From assembly GCA_017643215.1 (NCBI GenBank), contig JAEPNV010000019.1, positions 1 through 64,000 of the forward strand: 64,000 nt of DNA. Direction: 5' to 3'. Every line of letters starts with the position of its first letter. The stretch's first letter is position 1. Positions 53,937 through 62,594 of this stretch are shown piece by piece. Under the pieces are notes generated by a model, which saw only the letters and a list, made by a program, of their open reading frames with translations, did not search any database and was not told the DNA's origin. The position numbers and the translations under genes were made by a program. This stretch comes from Roseibium sp. GTDB taxonomy: Bacteria; Pseudomonadota; Alphaproteobacteria; Rhizobiales; Stappiaceae.

Positions 53937-54212
53937 ATGAAACTTCTGACTGTTGGAGCCATCACAATAGCCGCGACGCTCGCCGGGCTCGGCCTTGCCG
54001 CCACCGGTGAAAAATCGACCCCGGACCTGAGGCGGGTCGATTGCAACCAGATCACGATCTTTGCACCGCAGGACGGCAAGTCAGCCGATGACCTGTGCCG
54101 CGGTTATGGCGGCACCGCCAATGCCGGCGCGCAAGCGGCGGCCGAAGGGCTGGTGATTCTGGTGCGCAACCAACCGATGGGCGGCTTTGAAGGCGAACTG
54201 TCCGTCCGCTGA
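53937..54212 (+). CDS. Small exported protein of unknown function
   Basis: This 91-residue protein has an N-terminal signal peptide (MKLLTVGAITIAATLAGLGLAATG), then a short mature part with two Cys (RRVDCNQITIF and ADDLCRGYGG) that may form one disulphide, and an NxP/GG-rich end. ATG 53937 follows GGGGGAC. No family recognised. It faces the convergent cyclase gene 9 bases on. The upstream 250 bases show no other gene. Confidence 0.7.
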   Translation: MKLLTVGAITIAATLAGLGLAATGEKSTPDLRRVDCNQITIFAPQDGKSADDLCRGYGGTANAGAQAAAEGLVILVRNQPMGGFEGELSVR

Positions 54213-54221
54213 CGCAACGGG

Positions 54222-55772
54222 TTAACCGCCAAGCGCAAACGCTTCGACCGGCTCGGCAATGTTGTGCAGGCTGAGCGCGCCAAGCGGGATGGGATCCTCC
54301 GCCCGTCCGTCTGTGACATCCTTTGTGACAACGATGGAATGGCCCATGCGCTTGCCGTGATCGCTGAGCCGGGCGGCAAGGTTTGCCGCCGCCCCGATCA
54401 CCGTGAAATCGAGCCGCTCGCGTGAACCCACATTCCCATAGGTGACCTCGCCGAACGCGATGCCAATGCCACAGGATACCGCCTGGGCTGCGCCATTTTG
54501 AGGCCGTTCGAGCGCCGCGGCCACTTTCCGGGCGCAGGCGACCGCCCGCCGGCACGCCTCGGCAGGCCCGTCCGTTTCAGGAAAAATGGCCAGGACCGCA
54601 TCGCCGATGAACTTCAGGACCTCGCCATCTTCTGCGTTGACAAGATCGGTCGTCACTTCAAAAAAGTGGTTGAGGAGATCGACATAAGCTGTTCGCCCGA
54701 GATCCGTTTCCAGGCGCGTCGATCCGCGAAGGTCACAGAACAGGATGGCCGCGTCGATCACATCGCCATCCCCGCGCCGGATCTCGCCGCCCAGGACCCG
54801 CGCGCCGGTGCGCTTGCCCAGATAGGTCTCCAGCAGCGCGGTTGCGTTGGCGCGCAGCGCGAAGACTTCATAAAGCCGGCTGACGATCGCCGAACATTCA
54901 AACACAAGACCAAGGTTCGGTGTCGTGAAACCGTCCGGATGATCGCTGGCCAGCGTCATCACGTTGATCTGGCCATTGGAGAACGGCAGCGGCATGGCGA
55001 CATAGTCGGTCGCCCCTTGCGCCCGCAAGTCCTCCATGACCGCGAACGTGAACTCGTCCGGATTGGCATCGAGGCGCTGGCGCACGCCGCCGAGCCCGTT
55101 GGAGACATGCCGCAGCGGGCTGTTTTGAAACTCCGGGTTCTCCGCGAGTTGCTCATGCGATCCGGCGACGCTTTCCACATGGTCATCGTCCCGGGTCCAA
55201 AGATAGAAGCGTCCGGCAATCATCGGATGCAGCGACCAGATGAAGACTCCCAGCCGTGAGACCGCGATGCCATCCTCCACCAGCTTCCGGCCAATGGCTG
55301 CGGTGAGCGTTTCCGGCGTGTCCAGCGTCGAGGCATCGCGCAACAGCCAATCGACCGTTGGACCTGCGATATTACCGCCCGGCATCGGGTCGATGGCCAT
55401 GTCCTCAAGGGCGTAGTCGGGCACAGCGTCCGGCATGAACGCGACATAGCCATCCACCGCCCGGCCTTCCGGCAGCGCGTTCTGGTAACACCACGCCCCA
55501 TGCTCGACGACGTCATCGCCGATTTTGACGTGCAGATAGCTTGCGGTCCCCTTGAACGGGCAAAACGTGCGCCGGTCCGCGGCCGGAATCAGGTCGGCCA
55601 CGATATCCGACTTTGGAAAATAGATGACCGGCGGCAGACGGGTTTCATGCATGACCCGGGCGCGCCGCGAGCGCGCCACCAGCGTGCTGCCCCGGCGCGC
55701 CTCCACCCATCCGGTCACCGGTTCGACCAGGATTTGATAGTCGTTGGCAGTCCGTTGGAGCATCTGGGTCAT
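54222..55772 (-). CDS. DUF427 - class III adenylate/guanylate cyclase fusion protein
   Basis: This 516-residue protein has an N-terminal DUF427 domain (VIYFPKSDIV, then RRTFCPFKGTASYLHV at about residues 50-80), a middle region and a C-terminal class III cyclase domain. The two metal Asp are in ILFCDLRGST and GDAVLAIF, and the catalytic Asn is in GAAANLAARLS. The middle region looks like a sensor (SPLRHVSNGLGGVRQRLD... LPFSNGQINVMTLASD), perhaps GAF-like. No membrane segment. It probably makes a cyclic nucleotide in response to an unknown cytosolic signal. Confidence 0.88.
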   Translation of the reverse strand: MTQMLQRTANDYQILVEPVTGWVEARRGSTLVARSRRARVMHETRLPPVIYFPKSDIVADLIPAADRRTFCPFKGTASYLHVKIGDDVVEHGAWCYQNALPEGRAVDGYVAFMPDAVPDYALEDMAIDPMPGGNIAGPTVDWLLRDASTLDTPETLTAAIGRKLVEDGIAVSRLGVFIWSLHPMIAGRFYLWTRDDDHVESVAGSHEQLAENPEFQNSPLRHVSNGLGGVRQRLDANPDEFTFAVMEDLRAQGATDYVAMPLPFSNGQINVMTLASDHPDGFTTPNLGLVFECSAIVSRLYEVFALRANATALLETYLGKRTGARVLGGEIRRGDGDVIDAAILFCDLRGSTRLETDLGRTAYVDLLNHFFEVTTDLVNAEDGEVLKFIGDAVLAIFPETDGPAEACRRAVACARKVAAALERPQNGAAQAVSCGIGIAFGEVTYGNVGSRERLDFTVIGAAANLAARLSDHGKRMGHSIVVTKDVTDGRAEDPIPLGALSLHNIAEPVEAFALGG

Positions 55773-55852
55773 GGCTCAGCACATAGGCTTCCGCTGTCGC
55801 TGTTTCCAGTGCCCCGCCAGTTTCGGGGCGCTTGCCGGACCGCGGGCGTCGT

Positions 55853-56794
55853 TCATTCGGCGGCGTAAAGGTTCGCGGTCATGGCCAGCCCCGCCCCGCA
55901 GGGGTCTTCGGCTTCCCCGGCCGGGTCCTTGGCGACGGGCGTTCCGGGGCGAAGGTTGCCAAAATCGAACAGGGACCGGTCCAGAAGATGCGAGGGCCGC
56001 GTGTGGGCGAGCGCCCGCGCCATCACCCCAAGCCGTCCGGGCGCTGCCTTTTCCCAGCCCTGGAGCATGCGCTTGACCTCCTCGCGCTGCAGCCCGTCCT
56101 GCGCGCCGCACAGGTTGCAGGGAATGATCGGAAACGCCATGCCGGCTGCGTATTTTGCGATGTCGGCCTCCGCCGCATAGGCGAGCGGCCGCAGGACCAG
56201 AAGGTCGCCGTCGTCGTTGACCAGCTTCGGCGGCATGGAGGCCAGCCGGCCGCCATGAAAGAGATTCATGAAAAAGGTTTCCAGAATGTCTTCCCGGTGA
56301 TGGCCGAGCACCACCGCCTCACAGTGGTTTTCCCGCGCGATCCGATACAAGATGCCCCGGCGCAACCGGGAACAGAGCGAACAATAGGTCCGATGCGCCG
56401 GGATCTTGTCGGTGACGATCGAATAGGTGTCCTCGCGGACGATGACGTGGTCAATGCCGTTTTCGGTGAAAAAACCGGGCAGCACATCTTCGGGAAAGCC
56501 GGGCTGCGCCTGGTCGAGATTGCAGGCCAGAAGGTCCACCGGCAACAGGCCGCGCCACTTCAGTTCAAGCAGAACGCCAAGCAGCGTGTAGCTGTCCTTG
56601 CCGCCCGACAGGCACACCAGCCACTTGACCGGTTGTCCGCCCGCCTCGCCCGGAACCATTGCGAAATCGTCAATCGCCTGGCGGGCCTGGCGCAACAAGC
56701 GCTTGCGCAGTTTCTTGAACTCAACGGTCGAGGGAGCACCGCGCAGCAGGGCGGACAAATCCGTTTCAAGGTGTGTTGTCGGCGCTTCGGTCAT
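55853..56794 (-). CDS. ttcA: tRNA 2-thiocytidine synthase TtcA, complete copy
   Basis: This 313-residue tRNA-thiolation enzyme has the PP-loop SGGKDS at 63-68, the iron-sulfur Cys pair in [11 protein letters not shown] (138 and 141) and the third Cys in IPCNLCG. TtcA converts C32 of some tRNAs to 2-thiocytidine. The N-terminal half is nearly duplicated at 61049-61459. Identity between the copies is highest near residues 100-136 and falls off toward the start codon, so this gene may be a hybrid created by insertion of the neighbouring island. Confidence 0.94.
   Translation of the reverse strand: MTEAPTTHLETDLSALLRGAPSTVEFKKLRKRLLRQARQAIDDFAMVPGEAGGQPVKWLVCLSGGKDSYTLLGVLLELKWRGLLPVDLLACNLDQAQPGFPEDVLPGFFTENGIDHVIVREDTYSIVTDKIPAHRTYCSLCSRLRRGILYRIARENHCEAVVLGHHREDILETFFMNLFHGGRLASMPPKLVNDDGDLLVLRPLAYAAEADIAKYAAGMAFPIIPCNLCGAQDGLQREEVKRMLQGWEKAAPGRLGVMARALAHTRPSHLLDRSLFDFGNLRPGTPVAKDPAGEAEDPCGAGLAMTANLYAAE
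56391..56755 (-). repeat. Direct repeat: ttcA 5'-half, left copy
   Basis: About 365 bases closely match 61059-61423 in the same orientation. Mismatches are few in the first 200 bases and denser toward the start codon. Sequence beyond either end is unrelated. This is the boundary repeat of the proposed island. Confidence 0.85.
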
Positions 56795-56966
56795 CTGGAT
56801 CGTCCTGCGGAGGCCGGATGGCTTTTTCAGGGCGTGATCTCTAACCGATCAGGCGGGAACTGCCAAGGCAAGCATGCACCGGTTCAAAAGGTGATCGTTA
56901 TTCTGCACTCCCAACTGCAAACACCTCCGATGGGGCAGCGGGCGAAGTCATCTAATACTCAGCGAA

Positions 56967-57926
56967 TTACCCAACATTCAGATAAAATGCGTAATATCGA
57001 ATATTCGCGCGAACGAATGCAGTGAAATAGTAGCCCTCGATCTGCGACCGGTTTCTATTGATAAGCGCCGGCGGCGCGATGCTGGCAGAGACCCTACATA
57101 CCGGGCTGACCAACGGATTGAATATCGCGCTTGTATGGACGCTGTTCGGGTCAATGCCATCAAAATAAATGTCCCGGAAGGCGGCAAATGCGCTCATGTC
57201 GAACGACGCGGTCATCCGTCGGTCTGTGAAAAAATAAGTAAAACCTGCGATGTCAATCGTCACATGATCGGTTTGCTTGGGCGGAACCGTCCTTTCTGCC
57301 ACGTTCGCAATCCGAACGCCCACAATCTTGTTTTGGTCGTTTGGATCAAAAATCGTCACGCTGGTCGCCGGAACCGATATTGGCAATATTATCTCATCGA
57401 TCGCAAGAAGTTGAAACGGTCCTTCCCGCCGAAACGAGCGGCGCGCGGATGATGGCCGCTGGAACTGAGCGCGTTTCAGTTGCTCCATGAGCGCAAACAA
57501 AAACCGCTCAAGATCGTTGCGGGCCGGGCGGGAAGTCACCAATTTTTGGATCATCCCCTCCACCCCGTCAGGTGAAAGAAGGTCAAAATCGCTTGCGCGG
57601 ATATTGGGAATGATTTCCGCTTCCAAAAACGCGCGCATCTGCGAAAACGGTTCAAAATCCTCTGCAATCTGCGCCTGCGGTTCCAGATAGTCGAAGACCT
57701 GGGTCAAAAATCCGTCTGGTGGCGGGGCGATCGCTTCTGTCAGGCTCCTTAGGTAAGTAGCCACCTGGTCGACCAGTGCCGGCGGCATTGGCTGCATCAT
57801 TGCCGGAAAGACGGCCTGAACATACTGCTGGAAATAGCTTTCTGCGGTGGTTTCAACGGGATCTGGCGAAAATGCATCGCCGACAGAAATCTGAATGCTT
57901 GGCGTTTCAGCAGGATGCGTGTCCAT
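56967..57926 (-). CDS. Island protein of unknown function (helical N-terminus, beta-rich C-terminus)
   Basis: This 319-residue protein starts at ATG 57926 with GGAGAC about seven bases upstream. The N-terminal 150 residues are helical (YFQQYVQAVFPAMMQPMPPALVDQVATYLRSL; EFEPF-like segments), and the remainder is beta-rich with a basic patch (SARRSFRREGPF). No signal peptide, membrane segment or recognisable family. It follows the 287-residue gene on the same strand with a 75-base gap and is probably in its operon. No function assigned. Confidence 0.7.
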   Translation of the reverse strand: MDTHPAETPSIQISVGDAFSPDPVETTAESYFQQYVQAVFPAMMQPMPPALVDQVATYLRSLTEAIAPPPDGFLTQVFDYLEPQAQIAEDFEPFSQMRAFLEAEIIPNIRASDFDLLSPDGVEGMIQKLVTSRPARNDLERFLFALMEQLKRAQFQRPSSARRSFRREGPFQLLAIDEIILPISVPATSVTIFDPNDQNKIVGVRIANVAERTVPPKQTDHVTIDIAGFTYFFTDRRMTASFDMSAFAAFRDIYFDGIDPNSVHTSAIFNPLVSPVCRVSASIAPPALINRNRSQIEGYYFTAFVRANIRYYAFYLNVG

Positions 57927-58001
57927 CGACTGTCTCCAGGGCATTTGACACAGGCGGTCGGATATCAGGGCGAATTCCGCAGGCGGCCATTTCGCAGGCC
58001 G

Positions 58002-58865
58002 TCAGAAGTTTTCCACCAGGTTTAGACGATGGGTCACGGCCGCCTGACCGAAGTCGCCGCCGACTGCACCGGGTGCCAGGTGGTTTGTAATTTGCGTCCA
58101 GAGGTTCAAGCCAACAAAATACTTGCCGCCGCCGTTGGCCGGCAGAGCAATTTTGGCGACCGCACTGCCGTGCCGCCCGGTCGGCGGATGCGGCACGGAT
58201 AGTGTGTCCGCCAGCTTCCAACCCTTGGCACTGAAAATCCTCTGATCGCGATGGACGCCCGCCCAGTCACTCAGTTTTGCCGGTTGGCCTTGCCGCCACT
58301 CCCAGACTTCGAAATGAACCGAAGTAGCAATCGTTGTGCTTTCACCGCCGCCTGGCCGAAAACTCCATCGGTACTCGGAGGTCATGAACCATGTGACATA
58401 GGCATCCGCCGACGCGCCGGCGGGCACATTGACGACACTGCCAATCAGCCCCTCAGCCACATCGGTTTCAGTCTTGCTGCCGGCGCATGCGCCGATCACC
58501 AGTTTACCCAAAGTCAAGTCGGTTTGCTGCGCGGGCGATGCCCCCGTCCAGCAGGTCGTTGCTCCAGGCCTGACCTTGCCCCAGTCCAGCGGCGGCGTGA
58601 CGGCCAATAACAGGCGTCCGGGCACAAATGTGATCGTGGACGGGCTGGGAACCTGATATTGCGGAAGCAGCTGCGGCGCAAACAAGGGGTCGGCGTGTTC
58701 CACCAACATCCCCTGTGGTCCCCAACCTGAGTAAAACCTGCCGCCATTGTTAAACCGACTTGGAAAACCAAGTTCGAATTTTTCAGAATATTCGCTATCC
58801 AGCTGTTCAATAAATTCATTATCTGAATCACTAAAATTCTCAGAAACAACATAGCTGATCGGCAT
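58002..58865 (-). CDS. Island protein of unknown function, beta-rich
   Basis: This 287-residue protein starts at ATG 58865, nine bases after GAAGGA; a TTG at 58910 would add 15 residues. The sequence is rich in Gly, Thr, Trp and aromatic residues without repeats (GRFYSGWGPQGML, CWTGASPAQQ, VWEWRQGQPAKLSDW) and contains two separated Cys. It is predicted beta-sheet, possibly a carbohydrate- or ligand-binding fold; no family recognised and no signal peptide. It is divergent from the LuxR-type regulator. Confidence 0.7.
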   Translation of the reverse strand: MPISYVVSENFSDSDNEFIEQLDSEYSEKFELGFPSRFNNGGRFYSGWGPQGMLVEHADPLFAPQLLPQYQVPSPSTITFVPGRLLLAVTPPLDWGKVRPGATTCWTGASPAQQTDLTLGKLVIGACAGSKTETDVAEGLIGSVVNVPAGASADAYVTWFMTSEYRWSFRPGGGESTTIATSVHFEVWEWRQGQPAKLSDWAGVHRDQRIFSAKGWKLADTLSVPHPPTGRHGSAVAKIALPANGGGKYFVGLNLWTQITNHLAPGAVGGDFGQAAVTHRLNLVENF

Positions 58866-58950
58866 GAATAGATCGTCCTTCAACCACCATTTGTCGCCGA
58901 TTGAGTACAATCGATATATTTAAAGCGTAAATCAATTTGACGAGAAATGC

Positions 58951-58968
58951 CCCTAGCAATTGCAAGGG
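58951..58968. promoter_or_regulatory. Near-palindromic site upstream of the island regulator
   Basis: CCCTAGCAATTGCAAGGG is an 18-base near-palindrome with two mismatched positions. It sits 37 bases before the regulator ATG, in the region shared with the divergent 287-residue gene. Its left 12 bases recur upstream of the island membrane-protein gene, which makes it a candidate operator of the LuxR-type protein. Confidence 0.5.
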
Positions 58969-59004
58969 ATCAGGATCTATATTTTAACCTGCATAGGGGG
59001 CGAT

Positions 59005-59748
59005 ATGCGGATCCTTGAGCAGCTTTATCAGTGCGTGGAAAACCACCTTGCGCGTAACAAACCGCACTGGCCGGATTTCGCAAGTGGTTTCAAGACAGTG
59101 TTCGGCGCTGAGATGGCGCTCTACAGGGTCAGATACAATGAACACGGCGTTCGCGTTAGTGATTTCAACGTAATAACGACCTCAAATACACCGGTTCTTG
59201 AGGCTTATCTTGAAAAGCGCCTATTTGATTATCACCCGATGCCCGAGACGGAACTGGCGCCGCTCGAACCCATCCGGAGGACCGACAGTTTCACCGACGA
59301 TGAATTCGTTCAATTCGGCGAATTGTCCGAATTTATGCTCAAGCACGGTATGTTTTATCTGATGGTGGTGCCAGCCTTGATGCAGGACGGGACTTATGTC
59401 GGGCTATACCTGTGGCGCGGACAGAATCAACGGGATTTCGATGACCAAGAAAAACAGCGTTCGGCACTGATCATGCGATACCTGCTGGCGATCGTGGATC
59501 ATCAGCACCTGATTGAGACATCAGCAGATGCCGATGTGGAAAAATTCGGCCGGAAACATGGGTTAACACCTACGGAAACCGGGATCCTTGCCGCGCTCTT
59601 GCAGGGCAAATCACCCAAACAGATCGCGGCGGAGACAGGCCGGACATACGGCACGGTAAGATGGCACATCCAGAACGTTCTGGAGAAATGTCATGTCGGC
59701 ACGCAGCGCAGCCTGCTGGCCGAATTCTATCGGCTCGTGAAACGCTAG
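59005..59748 (+). CDS. LuxR-type transcriptional regulator of the island
   Basis: This 247-residue regulator has a C-terminal LuxR helix-turn-helix (LTPTETGILAALLQGKSPKQIAAETGRTYGTVRWHIQNVLEKC) and an N-terminal sensor of about 170 residues resembling a GAF or autoinducer-type alpha/beta domain. The usual acyl-homoserine-lactone-binding Trp/Asp pattern is not obvious. ATG 59005 follows TAGGGGG. It lies between the divergent unknown genes and the membrane-protein gene, with a shared 12-base motif before both promoters, so local control is likely. Confidence 0.85.
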   Translation: MRILEQLYQCVENHLARNKPHWPDFASGFKTVFGAEMALYRVRYNEHGVRVSDFNVITTSNTPVLEAYLEKRLFDYHPMPETELAPLEPIRRTDSFTDDEFVQFGELSEFMLKHGMFYLMVVPALMQDGTYVGLYLWRGQNQRDFDDQEKQRSALIMRYLLAIVDHQHLIETSADADVEKFGRKHGLTPTETGILAALLQGKSPKQIAAETGRTYGTVRWHIQNVLEKCHVGTQRSLLAEFYRLVKR

Positions 59749-59878
59749 CGGGCTGTGGCCTCCGCCATAGTACCAACAACACATTGTTTGGAAATACTCT
59801 TTTCGCCGTGAGCGCGGTTACGGAGATCGTTGCTGATGATCCTTCATCGCGCCATCCTGCTGGGCGGTCAGGCGACGT

Positions 59879-59895
59879 CCCTAGCAATTGACAGG
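59879..59895. promoter_or_regulatory. Second copy of the island regulator motif
   Basis: CCCTAGCAATTGACAGG repeats the first 12 bases of the site at 58951 and its final GG. It lies 93 bases before the membrane-protein ATG. An exact 12-mer in two promoters of a 4-kb segment is unlikely by chance, though not proof of binding. Confidence 0.45.
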
Positions 59896-59987
59896 CGAGC
59901 CGAAAAACACCCGGTTGTAGTCTCCGCAACAACAGCTTTTCGACCAATGATACGTGTGCCTGAAGTAGTACATTTGCGGAGATCCTT

Positions 59988-60893
59988 ATGTGTAACAAGG
60001 GCTTATTGGTTTTTGGCGTAGCCTCATACGTCGGGGCGATCGCATCACTTGTCACGATTGTTGTCACGGCGGGTGCTTTAAACGCATTCATTTTCACGGC
60101 GCCCGGTGCCATACCGTTCATGCATTGGGCGGTTTCTCTCGGGAGCGGGACCCTGGGCCTCGTAGTCGCTTTCAAGTTCGGGCTTGATGCCTATTACAGC
60201 TGCATGCTGAAAAGTCTTTCGCCCGGTCAGTCGTCGCCCTGTCTGGCAGACTACGAGCTGGCAAGCAGCTGGCTGAGCACGGCAATTGTAGCCTTGTCTA
60301 TTTTTGTGGCGTCCGTGACGGTACTTCTGGTGTTTTCGGCGATACCATTCGTGGTCACTGCAGCGACGGTAGCCCTCTTGATTTCGTTGGGTGCGGCCGC
60401 GTTCGCCCTCCTCGCCTCAGGGGAAGCCATCGGCAAGCTGATCGGTTGTCTGGAAAAACAAACGCCTTCGGTCAAAAAAACACCCCTGACAGAAACGTCT
60501 GTCACAGTCTTTACATGTCCGTTGAATACGGCGACATGCGGTGAAGGCGATTTGAAACAGGTGCAACCGAATGCAGGCGGAGTTTACACAACCTCTCCGT
60601 CGCTTGCGGTAAATGGCGTGCCCAAAACCACAGCCAATATCATTTCAATCACTGCAACAGTGACAGACAGTTTCAACAACGCCGTGAGTCTCGATCCGGC
60701 AGACCTTTATTCTCCCAACACACATGCCATCGGCGATCCGAACGGATGGATTGCGCGTCTGGATTGGGCGAAGCTTGGCACTCGGGGCTTGAGACTGGAG
60801 CCCAGTCTGAGGCGTTGGACAATCACGCTGGAATTCAACATCACCGGCGGCAAGGGCGAACGCTATGACGTAAGCTGCAATATCACCACATGA
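59988..60893 (+). CDS. Island membrane protein with exposed C-terminal domain
   Basis: This 301-residue protein has about five hydrophobic segments in residues 5-150 (LLVFGVASYVGAIASLVTIV; AVSLGSGTLGLVVAFKFGL; TAIVALSIFVASVTVLLVFS; TVALLISLGAAAFALLA). A hydrophilic, Thr/Asn-rich C-terminal domain follows, of about 140 residues with two nearby Cys (FTCPLNTATCGEG). No family recognised. It follows the regulator gene by about 240 bases with a shared operator-like site. It may display the C-terminal domain at the cell surface or in the periplasm. Confidence 0.75.
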   Translation: MCNKGLLVFGVASYVGAIASLVTIVVTAGALNAFIFTAPGAIPFMHWAVSLGSGTLGLVVAFKFGLDAYYSCMLKSLSPGQSSPCLADYELASSWLSTAIVALSIFVASVTVLLVFSAIPFVVTAATVALLISLGAAAFALLASGEAIGKLIGCLEKQTPSVKKTPLTETSVTVFTCPLNTATCGEGDLKQVQPNAGGVYTTSPSLAVNGVPKTTANIISITATVTDSFNNAVSLDPADLYSPNTHAIGDPNGWIARLDWAKLGTRGLRLEPSLRRWTITLEFNITGGKGERYDVSCNITT

Positions 60894-60978
60894 AGCCGTG
60901 GTATATTATTGCGCTTCAACATAGATTTTAGCGTCCTGATCGAACCGCGCCGCCAATGCCCATCCCATTCCCAAAGAA

Positions 60979-61005
60979 AAAGGGCCGCTCAGATGGCGGC
61001 CCTTT
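60979..61005 (-). terminator. Strong terminator facing left at the island edge
   Basis: AAAGGGCCGC (60979-60988) pairs perfectly with GCGGCCCTTT (60996-61005) over a seven-base loop. On the minus strand it is followed by TTTTTCTTT, so it terminates leftward transcription from the truncated ttcA copy. It also separates the island membrane-protein gene from the fragment. Confidence 0.75.
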
Positions 61006-61048
61006 CGGAGTTCGGAATCGCGTGCTCGTTAGCGGCAGTAGCGCTCGA

Positions 61049-61459
61049 CTACCAAGTGCGATGCGCCGGGATCTTGTCGGTGACGATCGAATAGGTGTCC
61101 TCGCGGACGATGACGTGGTCAATGCCGTTTTTGGTGAAAAAACCGGGCAGCACATCTTCGGGAAAGCCGGGCTGCGCCTGATCGAGATTGCAGGCCAGAA
61201 GGTCCACCGGCAACAGGCCGCGCCACTTCAGTTCAAGCAGAACGCCAAGCAGCGTGTAGCTGTCCTTGCCGCCCGACAGGCACACAAGCCACTTGGCCGG
61301 CTTTTGTCCCGCCTCGCCCGGAACCATTGTGAAATCGTCGATGGCCTGGCGCGCTTGCCGCAATAACCGCTTGCGCAGTTTCTTGAACTCCACGGTCGAG
61401 GGAGCACCGCGCAGCAGGGCGGGAACGTCGGTGTCCTCTTGTTGGACGATATCGGTCAT
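61049..61459 (-). pseudogene. Truncated duplicate of ttcA (N-terminal half)
   Basis: From ATG 61459 the frame reads as TtcA through SGGKDS and stops two codons after IPAHRT (TGG TAG), so the iron-sulfur Cys and the C-terminal half are missing. The nucleotide sequence resembles the complete gene closely, with several amino-acid differences near the N-terminus (MTDIVQQED against [21 protein letters not shown] against [12 protein letters not shown]). It is a displaced gene start, not a frameshifted duplicate. Any product would be inactive for thiolation. Confidence 0.93.
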
Positions 61460-61677
61460 GACGGACAGGTCTTTTAACGTGATGTTTTTTTGCAAACTCC
61501 CGCTTGGGCATAGCCGATCACGCCGGACCGGCCAAGCGGAAAACCGGGATCGCGTGGGGCATCACACACCCGACCAGCGTTCGAAAGGATGACCGACAGG
61601 CGTGTTCGGGATCGAGCGTCGTGTCTACGGTTGCGGCGCGCCGACGCGTTCAGACGAACCGGGCAACAGGACGAGGG

Positions 61678-62442
61678 CTAAACTCCGGCTTTAATCGGCG
61701 GGGTCGAGAAAGATGCGCTTTTTTCGCCGGCAGCCTCCCGTTCGGCGTCAAGCGCGGCGATCTTGTTGTCGATCTCGGTTCGGTCCAACAGACCATGGAC
61801 GTTGTCGCGTTTGGGCAGCAGTTCGGCGACATGGAGAAACCGCTCGCGGGCAACGGCGAGCAGACGGCGCAATTCGGCCAGCGGATCGCCATGATCGTCG
61901 GCCCTTATATCGAGCCAGGCGTAGTCCTCGCCGCGCACGATCTTGAGCGCCGCCGACTGGCGGCCGCGTTTGTCACCGCCGGCCGCCTCGCCCGCGTCCA
62001 TCGCGCTCAACAGCCGCTCTTCGAACACCTTGTCCGGATTGGCCTGATACGTTTCCATCACCGCGTCGATCACCTGCGGCCCGGCCAGCATGTTGCCGGC
62101 AATGGAAATCTGATCCCCGATCAGATGGCCGCACCAGTCGACGCATTTTTCGCCGGTAAACGCAGCGCTCCGGCCCTTGGAATCCATCACATGGACCTGC
62201 CGGGAGTGATTTCCCGCATCGCGGCCAACGACCGCGTCGACCACCTCTTGGGCCGAATGGCCGGCCCGCAGCAGGGCCAGGCCGTCGGTTCCGTAAAGCG
62301 GGCTGATAAAGGCCTGAGTCGCAATGGCGCCGACGCCGCCCGCCATGTGCGGCACCACCGCGCCAACGGCAAAAAAACGGCTGGCGACCGCAACGCCATA
62401 GGCCCCGGTCGCGCGGTCCCGGGCGACTATCGAAAACGTCAT
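61678..62442 (-). CDS. DUF1028 (Ntn-hydrolase-like) protein
   Basis: This 254-residue protein begins MTFSIVARDRATGAYGVAVASRFFAVGAVVPH, the DUF1028 start, and continues with TQAFISPLYGTDGLALLRAGHSA and HVMDSKGRSAAFTG. The family has an N-terminal-nucleophile hydrolase-like fold of unknown activity. ATG 62442 follows AGAGGAC. A longer open frame continues upstream to 63693 but overlaps the MFS gene out of frame and is not used. It is probably cotranscribed after the MFS gene. Confidence 0.88.
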   Translation of the reverse strand: MTFSIVARDRATGAYGVAVASRFFAVGAVVPHMAGGVGAIATQAFISPLYGTDGLALLRAGHSAQEVVDAVVGRDAGNHSRQVHVMDSKGRSAAFTGEKCVDWCGHLIGDQISIAGNMLAGPQVIDAVMETYQANPDKVFEERLLSAMDAGEAAGGDKRGRQSAALKIVRGEDYAWLDIRADDHGDPLAELRRLLAVARERFLHVAELLPKRDNVHGLLDRTEIDNKIAALDAEREAAGEKSASFSTPPIKAGV

Positions 62443-62594
62443 TTCAGTCCTCTCACAATCCTTTTGCCTGGCGGAGCGCGCCCGGCCCGGTCCTTCATAA
62501 CAGGTCACCCGCCGGATCCACCAAAGTGCTGACCGAAAAACAGTTTTAAAAACCCGGCAAGGACATAAAGGCGCCCATATGTCCGGTGGGCCAG

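Larger units (their letters stand above)
56391..61058. mobile_element. Putative small genomic island inserted at ttcA
   Basis: Two copies of the ttcA 5' half lie in the same orientation, at 56391-56755 (inside the complete gene) and 61059-61423 (truncated copy). They bracket four accessory genes of unknown or regulatory function plus their promoters. The right-hand homology stops abruptly at the codons for AHRT. This fits an element that inserted in ttcA and brought a replacement 5' half. No integrase, transposase or terminal inverted repeat is visible, so segmental duplication is an alternative. Confidence 0.45.

Noticed and set aside
56391..61460. Integrase or transposase of the proposed ttcA island
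   Set aside because: None of the frames between the repeats shows tyrosine/serine recombinase or DDE motifs, so I report the island without a mobilisation gene.
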